Source: Streptomyces dengpaensis
GTDB lineage: Bacteria; Actinomycetota; Actinomycetes; Streptomycetales; Streptomycetaceae
Reading direction: 5' to 3'
DNA length: 64,000 nt
Assembly: GCF_002946835.1 (NCBI RefSeq)
Contig: NZ_CP026652.1
Span: 2,666,001-2,730,000 of the forward strand
In this document: one piece after another, positions 47,568 through 55,961 of the stretch
How the letters are laid out: the number at the start of each line of letters is the position of its first letter
Position numbering within the stretch: position 1 is the first letter of the stretch
Program-made: the position numbers and the translations under genes
Notes under the pieces: generated by a model
The model's input: only the letters and a program-made list of their open reading frames with translations
Database searches by the model: none
Told to the model about the DNA's origin: nothing

Positions 47568-47706
47568 GGCGTGCGGCTCACGTCCGGTGGCCCAGGCGTG
47601 CGGCACGCACCCGGTGGAACCAGGCGTGTGACGCACGTCCGGCGGCACCCGGCGTGCGGCTCACGTCCGGTGGACCCAGGTGTGCGGCTCACGCCCGGGG
47701 AGATCC
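47568..47706. repeat. Five 27-28-bp tandem repeats upstream of dctA
   Basis: Units start at 47568, 47595, 47623, 47651 and 47679; consensus begins GGCGTGCGGCTCACGTCCGG and continues TGGACCCA. Units 1 and 4 are nearly identical, 2, 3 and 5 diverged. They fill the dctA-proximal half of the gap shared with the kinase gene. Confidence 0.82.
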
Positions 47707-47815
47707 GGGAGCCTTGGGCGCTCCCGGGGGATGGGGTGACTATCTCCCGGCCTGTGAGGGCGGTCACCCTTCCGTTCATTTAGTTCACACTTACAAGCAC
47801 ACTGGCCTGAAAGAG

Positions 47816-47838
47816 CTGATCAGAAGGAGCCTGATCAG
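47816..47838. promoter_or_regulatory. Paired CTGATCAG palindromes before the kinase gene
   Basis: CTGATCAG at 47816-47823 and 47831-47838, 15 bp apart, just upstream of the kinase start. They could be a response-regulator or other dimer site. Confidence 0.4.
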
Positions 47839-47856
47839 GAGAGGCAGACTGACGAC

Positions 47857-49614
47857 ATGCGCTTCCCCCGCGTCCCGCGACCCCGCAGCCTGGCCGGCCA
47901 CCTGTTCGCCATGCAGGCCGTGCTGATCGCGGTGCTCGTCGCCGGGTACGCGCTGTTCTCCTACGCCGGCGACCGCAGCCAGGCCGAGCAGGCGGCGGGC
48001 CGCCAGGCGATGTCGGTCGCCCGTACGATCGCGGACGCGCCCTCGGTGCGGCAGGCGATCCGCACCGCCGACCCCACGAAGACCCTTCAGCCGTACGCCC
48101 TCCAGGTGGAGCGCGACACCGACGTGGACTTTGTGACGATCATGAACCCGCGGGGCATCCGCTGGACCCACCCCGACAAGACCCAGATCGGCAAGCACTT
48201 CATCGGCCACATCGGTCCCGCCCAGAACGGCAGGCCCTTCACGGAGACGTACACGGGCACCCTCGGCCCGTCCGTACGCGCCGTCGCCCCGATCCGGGAC
48301 AACGGCGAGATCGTCGGCCTGGTCAGCTCCGGCATCAAGGTCGAGGCGATCACCAAGCGCGCCCAGGAGCAGGTCACGACCCTCATCGGGGTGGCGGGCG
48401 GCGCCCTGGTCATCGGCGGCATCGGCACGTACGTCATCAACGCCCGGCTGCGCCGCTCCACCCACGGCATGAACGCGACCGAGCTCAGCCGGATGCACGA
48501 CTACCACCAGGCCGCTCTGCACGCCGTACGCGAGGGGCTGCTGATGCTCGACGGGCAGTTCCGGGTGGCGCTGATCAACGACGGCGGGCGGGAGCTGCTG
48601 GACGTGACGGACGACGTGGTCGGCCGTTCCGTCGCCGAACTCGGGCTGCCCGCGCCGCTGACGGGCGCGCTGGTGTCGGCGGAGCCGAGGGTGGACGAGG
48701 TGCACCTGACGGCGTCACGCGTCCTGGTCGTGAACACGTCCCCGGTCTCGGGCGGCGAACACCGCGGCACGGTGGTGACGTTGCGCGACGTGACCCAACT
48801 CCAGGCTCTGATGGGCGAGTTGGACTCGGAGCGCGGCTTCACCCAGGCGCTGCGCTCGCAGGCGCACGAGGCCGCGAACCGGCTGCACACCGTGGTCTCC
48901 CTCATCGAGCTGGGCCGCGCCGAGGAGGCCGTCGACTTCGCCACGGCGGAACTGGAACTGGCCCAGGCGCTCACCGACCAGGTGATCGCGGCGGTCAGCG
49001 AGCCGGTCCTCGCCGCGCTGCTCCTCGGCAAGACGGCGCAGGCGAACGAGCGGGGCGTGGAGCTGGTGGTGTCCGACGACAGCGCCATCGACGATGGCCT
49101 GCTTCCGGCTTCCGTCTCCGCCCGCGACCTGGTCACCGTCCTGGGCAACCTGATCGACAACGCGGTGGACGCGGCGGTCGGCACGGTCGGGGCGCGGGTG
49201 ACGGTGACGGCGTATACGGACGAGGGCGTACGGACGGACGAGGACGTACCGAGAGACGAGGACGTACGGAGGGAGGCGCCCGTCCTCGTGCTGCGCGTCG
49301 CCGACACCGGCGCCGGGGTGGACCCGGCCCACGCCGAGCGCGTCTTCCAGCGCGGCTGGTCCACCAAACCGGCGGGACCCGGCGGCCGGGGCCTCGGCCT
49401 GGCCCTCGTACGGCAGACCGTGAGCCGTCACGGCGGCACCCTGACGGTACGGGAAGCGGCCTCCGGCGGGGCGGAGTTCGAGGTGCGGCTGCCGTTGCCT
49501 ACGGTGTCCTCGGCCACGGCAGCCGGCGGGGACGCCGATCACGACCCCGCGGAGTCCCCCTCGCGCAGGGACGCCGAGCCGGCCCACCCCGCCGTGCCTG
49601 GAGGCGACGTATGA
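47857..49614 (+). CDS. Sensor histidine kinase, CitA/DcuS family
   Basis: 585 aa. TM1 (LFAMQAVLIAVLVAGYALFS), an extracellular PAS/PDC sensor (FVTIMNPRGIRWTHPDKTQI, GTLGPSVRAVAPIRDNGEIV), TM2 near residues 170-195, a cytoplasmic PAS (ALHAVREGLLMLDGQFRVAL), an unusual-H-box QAHEAANRLHTVVSLIELG, and HATPase motifs NLIDNAVDAA, VADTGAGV, GGRGLGLALVRQ. An acidic repetitive insert (TDEGVRTDEDVPRDEDVRRE) interrupts the ATPase domain. ATGA overlap with the response regulator. Context with dctA suggests sensing of C4-dicarboxylates or citrate. Confidence 0.88.
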   Translation: MRFPRVPRPRSLAGHLFAMQAVLIAVLVAGYALFSYAGDRSQAEQAAGRQAMSVARTIADAPSVRQAIRTADPTKTLQPYALQVERDTDVDFVTIMNPRGIRWTHPDKTQIGKHFIGHIGPAQNGRPFTETYTGTLGPSVRAVAPIRDNGEIVGLVSSGIKVEAITKRAQEQVTTLIGVAGGALVIGGIGTYVINARLRRSTHGMNATELSRMHDYHQAALHAVREGLLMLDGQFRVALINDGGRELLDVTDDVVGRSVAELGLPAPLTGALVSAEPRVDEVHLTASRVLVVNTSPVSGGEHRGTVVTLRDVTQLQALMGELDSERGFTQALRSQAHEAANRLHTVVSLIELGRAEEAVDFATAELELAQALTDQVIAAVSEPVLAALLLGKTAQANERGVELVVSDDSAIDDGLLPASVSARDLVTVLGNLIDNAVDAAVGTVGARVTVTAYTDEGVRTDEDVPRDEDVRREAPVLVLRVADTGAGVDPAHAERVFQRGWSTKPAGPGGRGLGLALVRQTVSRHGGTLTVREAASGGAEFEVRLPLPTVSSATAAGGDADHDPAESPSRRDAEPAHPAVPGGDV

Positions 49615-50309
49615 CCGACCGCGAGCCCATCCGCGTACTCGTCGTCGAGGACGACCCGGTCGCCGCCGACGCGCACGTCATGTACGTCGGCCGGGTGCCC
49701 GGCTTCACGGCGGTCGGCAAGGCCCATACGGGCGCCGAGGCGCGCCGCGCGCTGGACCGTACGCCCGTGGACCTGCTGCTGCTCGACCTGCACCTGCCGG
49801 ACGTGCACGGACTGCAGCTCGCCCGCTCCCTGCGCGCTGCCGGCTACCACGCGGACGTGATAGCGGTGACGTCCGCGCGGGATCTGGCGGTCGTACGGGA
49901 AGGGGTCTCGCTCGGGGTCGTCCAGTACGTCCTGAAGCCGTTCACCTTCGCGACGTTGAGGGACCGGCTCATCCGGTACGCCGAGTTCCACGCGGCGGCG
50001 GGCGAGGCCAGCGGCCAGGACGAGGTGGACCGCGCCCTGGCCACCCTCCGCGCCCCGGGCCCGGCCGCCCTGCCCAAGGGCCTGAGCGCCCCGACCCTGG
50101 AGCGGGTGACCCGGGCACTGCGGGAGACCGCGGAGGGGCTCACGGCCGCGGAGGCCGCAGAGGGCGTGGGCATCTCGCGGATCACCGCCCGGCGGTATCT
50201 GGAACACCTGGTGGACGCGGGGCGCGCGGAACGGAGCCCGCAGTACGGGCAGGTGGGGAGGCCGGAGTTGGTTTATCGGTGGGTGCGGGGGGTTGGGCGG
50301 GGGCGTTAG
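49611..50309 (+). CDS. Response regulator, CitB/DctR family
   Basis: 232 aa. Receiver domain: VLVVEDDPVAADAHVMYVGR (acidic pair), LLLLDLHLPDVHGLQLARSL (phospho-acceptor Asp), VTSARDL and LKPFTFATLRDRL (conserved Lys). The C-terminal winged-helix region has AAEAAEGVGISRITARRYLE, the DctR-type HTH. Translationally coupled to the kinase. Predicted to activate dctA, perhaps through sites in the shared intergenic region. Confidence 0.9.
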   Translation: MTDREPIRVLVVEDDPVAADAHVMYVGRVPGFTAVGKAHTGAEARRALDRTPVDLLLLDLHLPDVHGLQLARSLRAAGYHADVIAVTSARDLAVVREGVSLGVVQYVLKPFTFATLRDRLIRYAEFHAAAGEASGQDEVDRALATLRAPGPAALPKGLSAPTLERVTRALRETAEGLTAAEAAEGVGISRITARRYLEHLVDAGRAERSPQYGQVGRPELVYRWVRGVGRGR

Positions 50310-50767
50310 TGCGTTGTGGCAAGCCGAGGGGTCTTCGAGGCAACCGCCGTGGGTGATCATTCGGCCACGGGTGCCATGTGCGGTGCGGTGGGGCTGGTGT
50401 GACAGCTGGGGGTGGAGGCCTTGGCTCCCCCGGCCGGATTCCGCGTCCACCCAGTAGCCCCACCCCGCCTCCACCCGGCCGCCCCCTGCCCACCGGCCCC
50501 AAGTCGCCAAACTCACCCGGCGTGCCACCGCACCGTTTCACTCTAGTGCCGTACCGGCGATGCGAACCCGCCAAGTTCCGTAGCGAGCAAGGCATCCGAT
50601 GGGGAGGTCGACCGCCCGCAGATGACTTCACGCGAGCCGATGCCACAAAGGAAGCCGCCCAAGCCCTGGCCGCTGCAAGGTCATTGACCTGACATACGAA
50701 CACCTCTTACGTTCACCGGCAGACAATCTCGGCCACCGACGACGTCGGCCAGTAGGAGGTCGTGCCC
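50310..50767. other. Intergenic region before the sugar ABC operon
   Basis: About 460 bp. A + strand frame ending at 50692 (FRSEQGIRWGGRPPADDFTR ... ALAAARSLT) and minus-strand frames match nothing recognised and lack good starts. The last 75 bp up to the ribosome site AGGAGG (50754-50759) presumably hold the promoter of the transport operon. Confidence 0.45.
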
Positions 50768-52129
50768 GTGCGCTCCACCGCTCCACTGCTCCTCGCAACG
50801 CTGCTCGCCGCGACAACGCTCACCGCATGCGGATCCGGATCCGGGGATGATCCGGACACCCTCAAGGTCTCCTTCAAGCAGTCGACGGACAACTCGATCA
50901 GGGTGATGGACACCTTCCTGGGCGAGATGAAGAAGGAGTTCGAGAAGGCCAACCCGGGAAAGAAGGTCGAACTCGTCCCGATCAAGGCCCCGGACTCCGA
51001 GTACTACACGAAGCTCCAGCAGATGCTGAGGTCGCCCAAGACGGCCCCCGATCTGGTCTACGAGGACACCTTTCTCATCAACTCGGACATCACGAGCGGG
51101 TACTTGAAGCCCCTCGACCCGTATCTCGACAAGTGGTCGGACTGGGACCAGTTCATCGACACGGCGAAGGCGGCGGCCAAGGGCCAGGACGGGAAGACGT
51201 ACGGCGTTCCGGACGGGACGGACACCCGGGGGCTCTGGTTCGACAAGGGCATATTCGAGAAGGCGGGGCTGCCCGGTGACTGGCAGCCGAAGACGTGGGA
51301 CGACGTGCTCGCCGCCGCGCGGACCATCAAGAAGAAGGTCCCGGGCGTCACCCCGCTGAACGTCTACACGGGCAAGCCCGCCGGCGAGGCGGCCACCATG
51401 CAGGGCTTCGAGATGCTGCTGTACGGGACGGGCGACGGGAAGACGGACCCCCTGTACGACACGGCCTCCAAGAAGTGGATCGCCGGGAGCCGGGAATTCA
51501 AGGACGCCCTCACCTTCGTGGAGACGGTCTACAAGGAGAAGCTCGGCCCCGATGTCTCCGACGCCCTCGACCCGAACTTCGGGACCACCGTCCGCGGTGA
51601 GCTGCTGCCCAAGGGCAAGCTCGGCATCGACCTCGACGGCAGCTGGCTCCCGCAGGACTGGCTGAAGGGTGCCGGCCACGAATGGCCCGAGTGGTCCGAG
51701 AAGCTCGGCCTCGCCCCTATGCCCACCCAGAACGGGCAGGCCCCCGGCAAGGTGAGCATGTCCGGCGGCTGGACCTGGGCGATCCCGTCCAAGGCGGCCA
51801 ACCCCGACCTGGCCTTCGAGTTCATCAAGACCATGCAGACCAAGGCCAACGCCCAGAAGTGGTACATCGCCAACTCAGGCATCGCGGTACGCAAGGACGT
51901 CGCGGAGGACCCCGCGTACGCGCAGGCGCAGCCCGGCATCAAGTTCTTCACGGATCTGGTGGCGAGCACGCACTACCGGCCGGCGTACCCGGCGTATCCG
52001 AAGGTCTCGACCGCGATCCAGGAGGCCATGGAGGGCGTGACGACGGGTGACAGTTCGGTCGAGGAGGCGGCGAGCGGCTACGACCAGGAGTTGAAGACGG
52101 CGACCGACAACCAAGTGATCACGAAGTGA
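50768..52129 (+). CDS. Sugar ABC transporter solute-binding lipoprotein
   Basis: 453 aa. Lipoprotein signal LLLATLLAATTLTAC with lipobox LTAC. The mature protein resembles carbohydrate-binding family 1 proteins: DTLKVSFKQSTDNSIRVMDT, KLQQMLRSPKTAPDLVYEDT, a GVPDGTDTRGLWFDKGIFEK hinge region and MSGGWTWAIPSKAANPDLAF. GTG at 50768 has AGGAGG eight bases upstream; GTG 50762 is too close. Stop overlaps the next gene's GTG. Substrate probably an oligosaccharide; cannot be specified. Confidence 0.9.
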   Translation: MRSTAPLLLATLLAATTLTACGSGSGDDPDTLKVSFKQSTDNSIRVMDTFLGEMKKEFEKANPGKKVELVPIKAPDSEYYTKLQQMLRSPKTAPDLVYEDTFLINSDITSGYLKPLDPYLDKWSDWDQFIDTAKAAAKGQDGKTYGVPDGTDTRGLWFDKGIFEKAGLPGDWQPKTWDDVLAAARTIKKKVPGVTPLNVYTGKPAGEAATMQGFEMLLYGTGDGKTDPLYDTASKKWIAGSREFKDALTFVETVYKEKLGPDVSDALDPNFGTTVRGELLPKGKLGIDLDGSWLPQDWLKGAGHEWPEWSEKLGLAPMPTQNGQAPGKVSMSGGWTWAIPSKAANPDLAFEFIKTMQTKANAQKWYIANSGIAVRKDVAEDPAYAQAQPGIKFFTDLVASTHYRPAYPAYPKVSTAIQEAMEGVTTGDSSVEEAASGYDQELKTATDNQVITK

Positions 52130-53067
52130 GTGTCGGCACGCGGGCCGGGGCCGCGCCCCCGGCCCACCCGTCGGTGGGTACGAAGGTCGCCGCCCCGCGC
52201 CGGGGAAGCCTCCTCCGCTCCCTCGTAAGGGCTCTTCCGGTCTCGCCCGCCGTCGTCCTCATGGGTCTCTTCCTCGCGGGCCCGATCGGCTACTGCGCCT
52301 ATATCGCCTTCACGGACCTGCAGTTGACGGGCCAGGCGCAGTCGTCGTTCGTCGGGTTCGACAACTTCCGGACGGCGTTCGGGGACGAGGCGTTCCTGAA
52401 CGCGGTCTGGCTGACGCTGGTCTTCACGGTGCTGTCGTCCTTGGTCGGCCAGAACACGCTGGGGCTGGCGCTGGCTTCGCTGATGCAGCGGGCTTCGAAG
52501 CCGGTTCGCACGCTGGTGGGCGGAGTCGTGATCACGGCGTGGGTGCTGCCAGAGGTCGTCGCCGGGTTTCTGCTGTACGCCTTCTTCCGGCGGGAGGGGA
52601 CGCTGAACGCCATTCTGGACTGGCTTCATCTGCCGTCTCAGAACTGGCTGTTCACGCTGCCGATTCTGGCGGTGTCGTTCGCGAATGTGTGGCGGGGTAC
52701 CGCGTTCTCGATGCTCGTCTATTCGGCGGCGCTGAACGAAATCCCGAAGGAGATCACGGAGGCGGCTGAGGTGGACGGGGCGGGCGGCTGGCGCCGCATG
52801 TGGCACATCACGTTGCCGATGATTCGCCGTTCGATCGGTACGAATCTCATGCTCAATACGCTGCAGACGTTGTCGGTGTTCGGGCTGATCTGGGTGATGA
52901 CGAGGGGCGGTCCCGGCGGCCGGAGTCAGACGCTCCCCCTCTTCATGTACGAACAGGCCTTCCAGAAGAGCATGATCGGGTACGGAACGGCGGTGGCGTT
53001 GCTGCTTCTGGTGGTCGGCTCGCTGTTTTCGCTCGTGTATATGCGGCTGCTGCGGATGGAGGTCTGA
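52126..53067 (+). CDS. Sugar ABC transporter permease, MalF/UgpA type
   Basis: 313 aa, six membrane segments, with the EAA loop EITEAAEVDGAGGWRRMWHI followed by TLPMI that docks the ATPase. GTG start overlaps the binding-protein stop (GTGA). Second gene of a three-gene operon. Confidence 0.9.
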   Translation: MSVGTRAGAAPPAHPSVGTKVAAPRRGSLLRSLVRALPVSPAVVLMGLFLAGPIGYCAYIAFTDLQLTGQAQSSFVGFDNFRTAFGDEAFLNAVWLTLVFTVLSSLVGQNTLGLALASLMQRASKPVRTLVGGVVITAWVLPEVVAGFLLYAFFRREGTLNAILDWLHLPSQNWLFTLPILAVSFANVWRGTAFSMLVYSAALNEIPKEITEAAEVDGAGGWRRMWHITLPMIRRSIGTNLMLNTLQTLSVFGLIWVMTRGGPGGRSQTLPLFMYEQAFQKSMIGYGTAVALLLLVVGSLFSLVYMRLLRMEV

Positions 53068-53068
53068 G

Positions 53069-53986
53069 GTGGCACTTCACAGCGCTCGTACGCCCCTCAA
53101 GTCGCGCCCTACTGGCCTCAAGTCGATCCCCACTGGCCTCAAGTTCCCTTCCGCGTCCCCCAAGTCCCGCCGTACCAACCGGCGTCTGGCCGCGGACGCC
53201 GGCCTCCTCTTCGTCGCGGCCGCGTTCGCGCTGCCGCTGGCCTGGGTGGTCCTGTCCGCGCTCGACCCGCAGGCTAACCTCCAGGTGAAGGTGCCGGACG
53301 GCCTGACGCTGGACAACTTCGACGCGGTCCTGAAGCCGGACATCACGTTCACGCCGTTGCTCAACAGCCTCATCCTGTGCGGTGGCGCGACGCTGCTGAC
53401 GGTGGTGTGCGCGGCGCTCGCGGCGTATCCGCTGTCCCGGTTCCGGTCGCGTCTCAACCGGCCGTTCCTCCTGACGATCCTGTTCGCGACATGTCTGCCG
53501 ATCACGGCGATCATGGTTCCGGTGTACGCGCTCTTCGTCCAGGTGAATCTGATCGACACCATGCAGGGGACGATCTTCTTCTTCGCGGCCTCTCAACTCC
53601 CTTTCGCCATCTGGCTGATGAAGAACTTCATGGACGGGGTGCCGAAGGAGCTGGAGGAGGCCGCCTGGACGGACGGGGCTTCGCCGCTTCAGTCACTGGT
53701 GCGGATCGTGCTGCCGCTGATGGGGCCGGGCGTGGCAGTGGTGACGGTGTTCTCGTTCGTGATGATGTGGGGCAACTTCTTTGTGCCGTTCATGCTGCTG
53801 CTCACACCGGACCAGATGCCCGCGTCGGTGAGCATCAATGACTTCTTCGGGAATCGAGGGACCGTGGTTTATGGGCAGTTGGCCGCGTTCTCGATTATTT
53901 ACTCGACGCCGGTGATTTTGCTGTACGTGCTGGTCGCCCGGCGGCTGGGTGGGGGGTTTGCTTTGGGCGGGGCCGTCAAGGGCTGA
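53069..53986 (+). CDS. Sugar ABC transporter permease, MalG/UgpE type
   Basis: 305 aa, six membrane segments; EAA loop ELEEAAWTDGASPLQSLVRI followed by VLPLMG. The first 35 residues are a basic repetitive tail (LKSRPTGLKSIPTGLKFPSA). GTG at 53069 lies one base after the previous stop. No ATPase gene follows; streptomycete sugar importers commonly share the MsiK ATPase encoded elsewhere, so this one probably does too. Confidence 0.9.
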   Translation: MALHSARTPLKSRPTGLKSIPTGLKFPSASPKSRRTNRRLAADAGLLFVAAAFALPLAWVVLSALDPQANLQVKVPDGLTLDNFDAVLKPDITFTPLLNSLILCGGATLLTVVCAALAAYPLSRFRSRLNRPFLLTILFATCLPITAIMVPVYALFVQVNLIDTMQGTIFFFAASQLPFAIWLMKNFMDGVPKELEEAAWTDGASPLQSLVRIVLPLMGPGVAVVTVFSFVMMWGNFFVPFMLLLTPDQMPASVSINDFFGNRGTVVYGQLAAFSIIYSTPVILLYVLVARRLGGGFALGGAVKG

Positions 53987-54003
53987 AGGCGGTCACCTTC
54001 ACC

Positions 54004-54483
54004 TCAGGAAGAAGCCTCCGGCAACACCCCCGGCCGGAACGGCTCAACACCCACCACCCGCCGCACCGTCACCGGTTCGATCAGCAGCATCACGCGCCGC
54101 TCGCCCGGCAGGAGCCACGGATACCGTTCCTCCCCGATGTACTTCCGGGTGAGCCGGTCCATGGCCTGCCCGGCCTGCTCCCCCTCCACGAACCGCGCCA
54201 CCCGTCCCCGGATCTCCGCGCGGTCGTACGGGTTCCCGGGATCGTGATGGGAGAGCGAGACGTACGGGTTGTGCCGCAGGTTCTGCTCCTTGACTCGCCC
54301 GATGGACGTGTTGACCATGACGTACTCGCGGCCGGAGCCGTCGTCGTACTCGATGTCGGCCCACATCGGGGAGACTTGGGGCGCCCCGTCCGGTCCGACG
54401 GTGGCCAAGTGCCAGAAGTTCGGCGCCAGAAGACGCTCGCGGATGTGCTCGTCCAGCTTGCCCGTACGGTCCACCTGATACAT
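54004..54483 (-). CDS. PPOX-class, probably F420-dependent, flavin-like oxidoreductase
   Basis: 159 aa split-barrel protein. NFWHLATVGPDGAPQVSPMW is the FMN/F420-binding start of the PPOX fold; NTSIGRVKEQNLRHNPYVSL and IRGRVARFVEGEQA are typical of TIGR03618-like F420-dependent members. ATG at 54483. Its stop is 17 bp from the convergent permease gene. Substrate unknown. Confidence 0.83.
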   Translation of the reverse strand: MYQVDRTGKLDEHIRERLLAPNFWHLATVGPDGAPQVSPMWADIEYDDGSGREYVMVNTSIGRVKEQNLRHNPYVSLSHHDPGNPYDRAEIRGRVARFVEGEQAGQAMDRLTRKYIGEERYPWLLPGERRVMLLIEPVTVRRVVGVEPFRPGVLPEASS

Positions 54484-54536
54484 GCGCCCATCCTGGCGTC
54501 CCGTACCGCCTCCCACCAGAGGGACGCACCAGGTGG

Positions 54537-55562
54537 TCAGAAGACCGACTCCGCCTCGTCCATCCGGTCCTTCGGGACCGTCTTCAGCTCCGTGGTCGCC
54601 TCCGCGAGCGGCACCATCACGATGTCCGTGCCGCGCAGCGCCGTCATCTTGCCGAACTCGCCGCGGTGCGCGGCCTCGACGGCGTGCCAGCCGAAGCGGG
54701 TGGCGAGCACGCGGTCGTACGCCGTCGGCGTGCCGCCACGCTGGATGTGGCCGAGAATGACCGGCTTGGCCTCCTTGCCGAGGCGGCGCTCCAGTTCGTA
54801 CGCGAGGGCCGTGCCGATGCCCCGGAAGCGCTCGTGGCCGAACTGGTCGATCTCGCCGTGGCCGTAGTCCATGGTGCTCTCGACGGGGTGGGCGCCCTCG
54901 GCGACGCAGACGACCGCGAACTTCTTGCCGCGCGCGAAGCGGTCCTCGACCATCGCCACCAGGTCGGCCGGGTCGAAGGGGCGCTCGGGCAGGCAGATGC
55001 CGTGGGCACCGGCCGCCATGCCGGACTCCAGGGCGATCCAGCCGGCGTGCCGGCCCATGACCTCGACGACCATCACACGCTGGTGGGACTCGGCCGTCGT
55101 CTTCAGCCGGTCCATGGCCTCCGTGGCCACGCCCACCGCGGTGTCGAAGCCGAAGGTGCGGTCGGTCGAGGAGATGTCGTTGTCGATCGTCTTGGGGACG
55201 CCGACGACCGGCAGGCCCGCGTCCGAGAGCATGCTGGCGGCGGTCAGGGTGCCCTCGCCGCCGATCGGGATCAGCACGTCGATGCCGAATTCGCGCGCCA
55301 TGTCCTGCGCGTTCTCGCAGGCCTCGCGGAGCCGGTCGCGCTGCAGCCGCGAGGAGCCGAGGATGGTGCCGCCGTGGGCGAGGATGCCGCTGACAGCGTT
55401 CAGGTCGAGGTTGCGGAAGCGGCCGTCGAGCAGGCCGGCGTAGCCGTCCTCGAAGCCGATGACCTCGTCCCCGAAGTTGGTGACCGCTCGATGCACGATC
55501 GACCGGATCACTGCGTTCAGGCCCGGGCAGTCGCCGCCTGCGGTGAGAACTCCGATGCGCAT
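54537..55562 (-). CDS. pfkA: 6-phosphofructokinase PfkA
   Basis: 341 aa. GVLTAGGDCPGLNAVIRSIV (phosphate binding), LIPIGGEGTLTAASML, VPKTIDNDISSTDRTFGFDT (catalytic Asp in TIDND), VMGRHAGWIALESG and ILGHIQRGGTPTAYDR. At the two positions that separate ATP- from PPi-enzymes it has Gly (GGEGT) and Lys (PKTIDND). That mixture is typical of actinobacterial group III enzymes; the Gly favours ATP. ATG at 55562. Divergent from pta-ackA. Confidence 0.93.
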   Translation of the reverse strand: MRIGVLTAGGDCPGLNAVIRSIVHRAVTNFGDEVIGFEDGYAGLLDGRFRNLDLNAVSGILAHGGTILGSSRLQRDRLREACENAQDMAREFGIDVLIPIGGEGTLTAASMLSDAGLPVVGVPKTIDNDISSTDRTFGFDTAVGVATEAMDRLKTTAESHQRVMVVEVMGRHAGWIALESGMAAGAHGICLPERPFDPADLVAMVEDRFARGKKFAVVCVAEGAHPVESTMDYGHGEIDQFGHERFRGIGTALAYELERRLGKEAKPVILGHIQRGGTPTAYDRVLATRFGWHAVEAAHRGEFGKMTALRGTDIVMVPLAEATTELKTVPKDRMDEAESVF

Positions 55563-55656
55563 CGTGCTGTGTCTCCTGCTCGCTGTTGGTACCGGTGAGC
55601 CGATCCGATTGTTTCACGGCTCATCGGGAGCGTCGCTTCCGCACCGTCCGCCCCCT

Positions 55657-55817
55657 TCCGCCCGCGAGGACCGCCCCTGTCCGCCTGCGGGGACCGCCCC
55701 TGTCTGCCCGCGAGGACGCCCCGGCCGGCGCGCGAGGAATGCCCCGGTCTGCCCTCGACGCCCCGCCCGGCCCGCGCGCGGGGCCCGTCCCGGTCTGCCC
55801 TCGGAGCCCCGCCCCGG
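55657..55817. repeat. Seven degenerate 22-24-bp tandem repeats between pfkA and pta
   Basis: Units begin at 55657, 55680, 55703, 55725, 55748, 55771 and 55794; typical unit TCTGCCCGCGAGGACGCCCC plus GG. A partial eighth follows. The remaining part of the 400-bp gap (55818-55961) holds candidate promoter elements: TTGACA at 55833 and TATAAA at 55924. Confidence 0.75.
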
Positions 55818-55883
55818 TCTACGCTCGGGGCCTTGACACTGACGGGCGCCTTATCCACCCGCAGAGGTATTGTCAAGAGCGTT

Positions 55884-55908
55884 CCGCCCACCTAGGCGGG
55901 CTATTTTT
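55884..55908 (+). terminator. Hairpin with T-run upstream of pta
   Basis: CCGCC-CACCTA-GGCGG followed by GCTATTTTT. T runs are scarce in this genome, so this looks like an intrinsic terminator or attenuator. If transcription starts at the TATAAA box (55924) the hairpin only insulates; if it starts near TTGACA (55833) it would sit in the leader. Confidence 0.45.
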
Positions 55909-55961
55909 CCGCGCCCCAAAAAGTATAAAAGCCATCCAGAGCGAGGAAACGGAGAGCACGC

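Noticed and set aside
50378..50692. 104-codon + strand frame before the sugar operon
   Set aside because: Pro/Arg-rich start with no ribosome site; its tail (ATKEAAQALAAARSLT) looks helical but matched nothing, so not called.
53987..54003. Missing ATPase gene for the sugar importer
   Set aside because: Not a deletion: streptomycete importers of this type commonly use a shared ATPase (MsiK).
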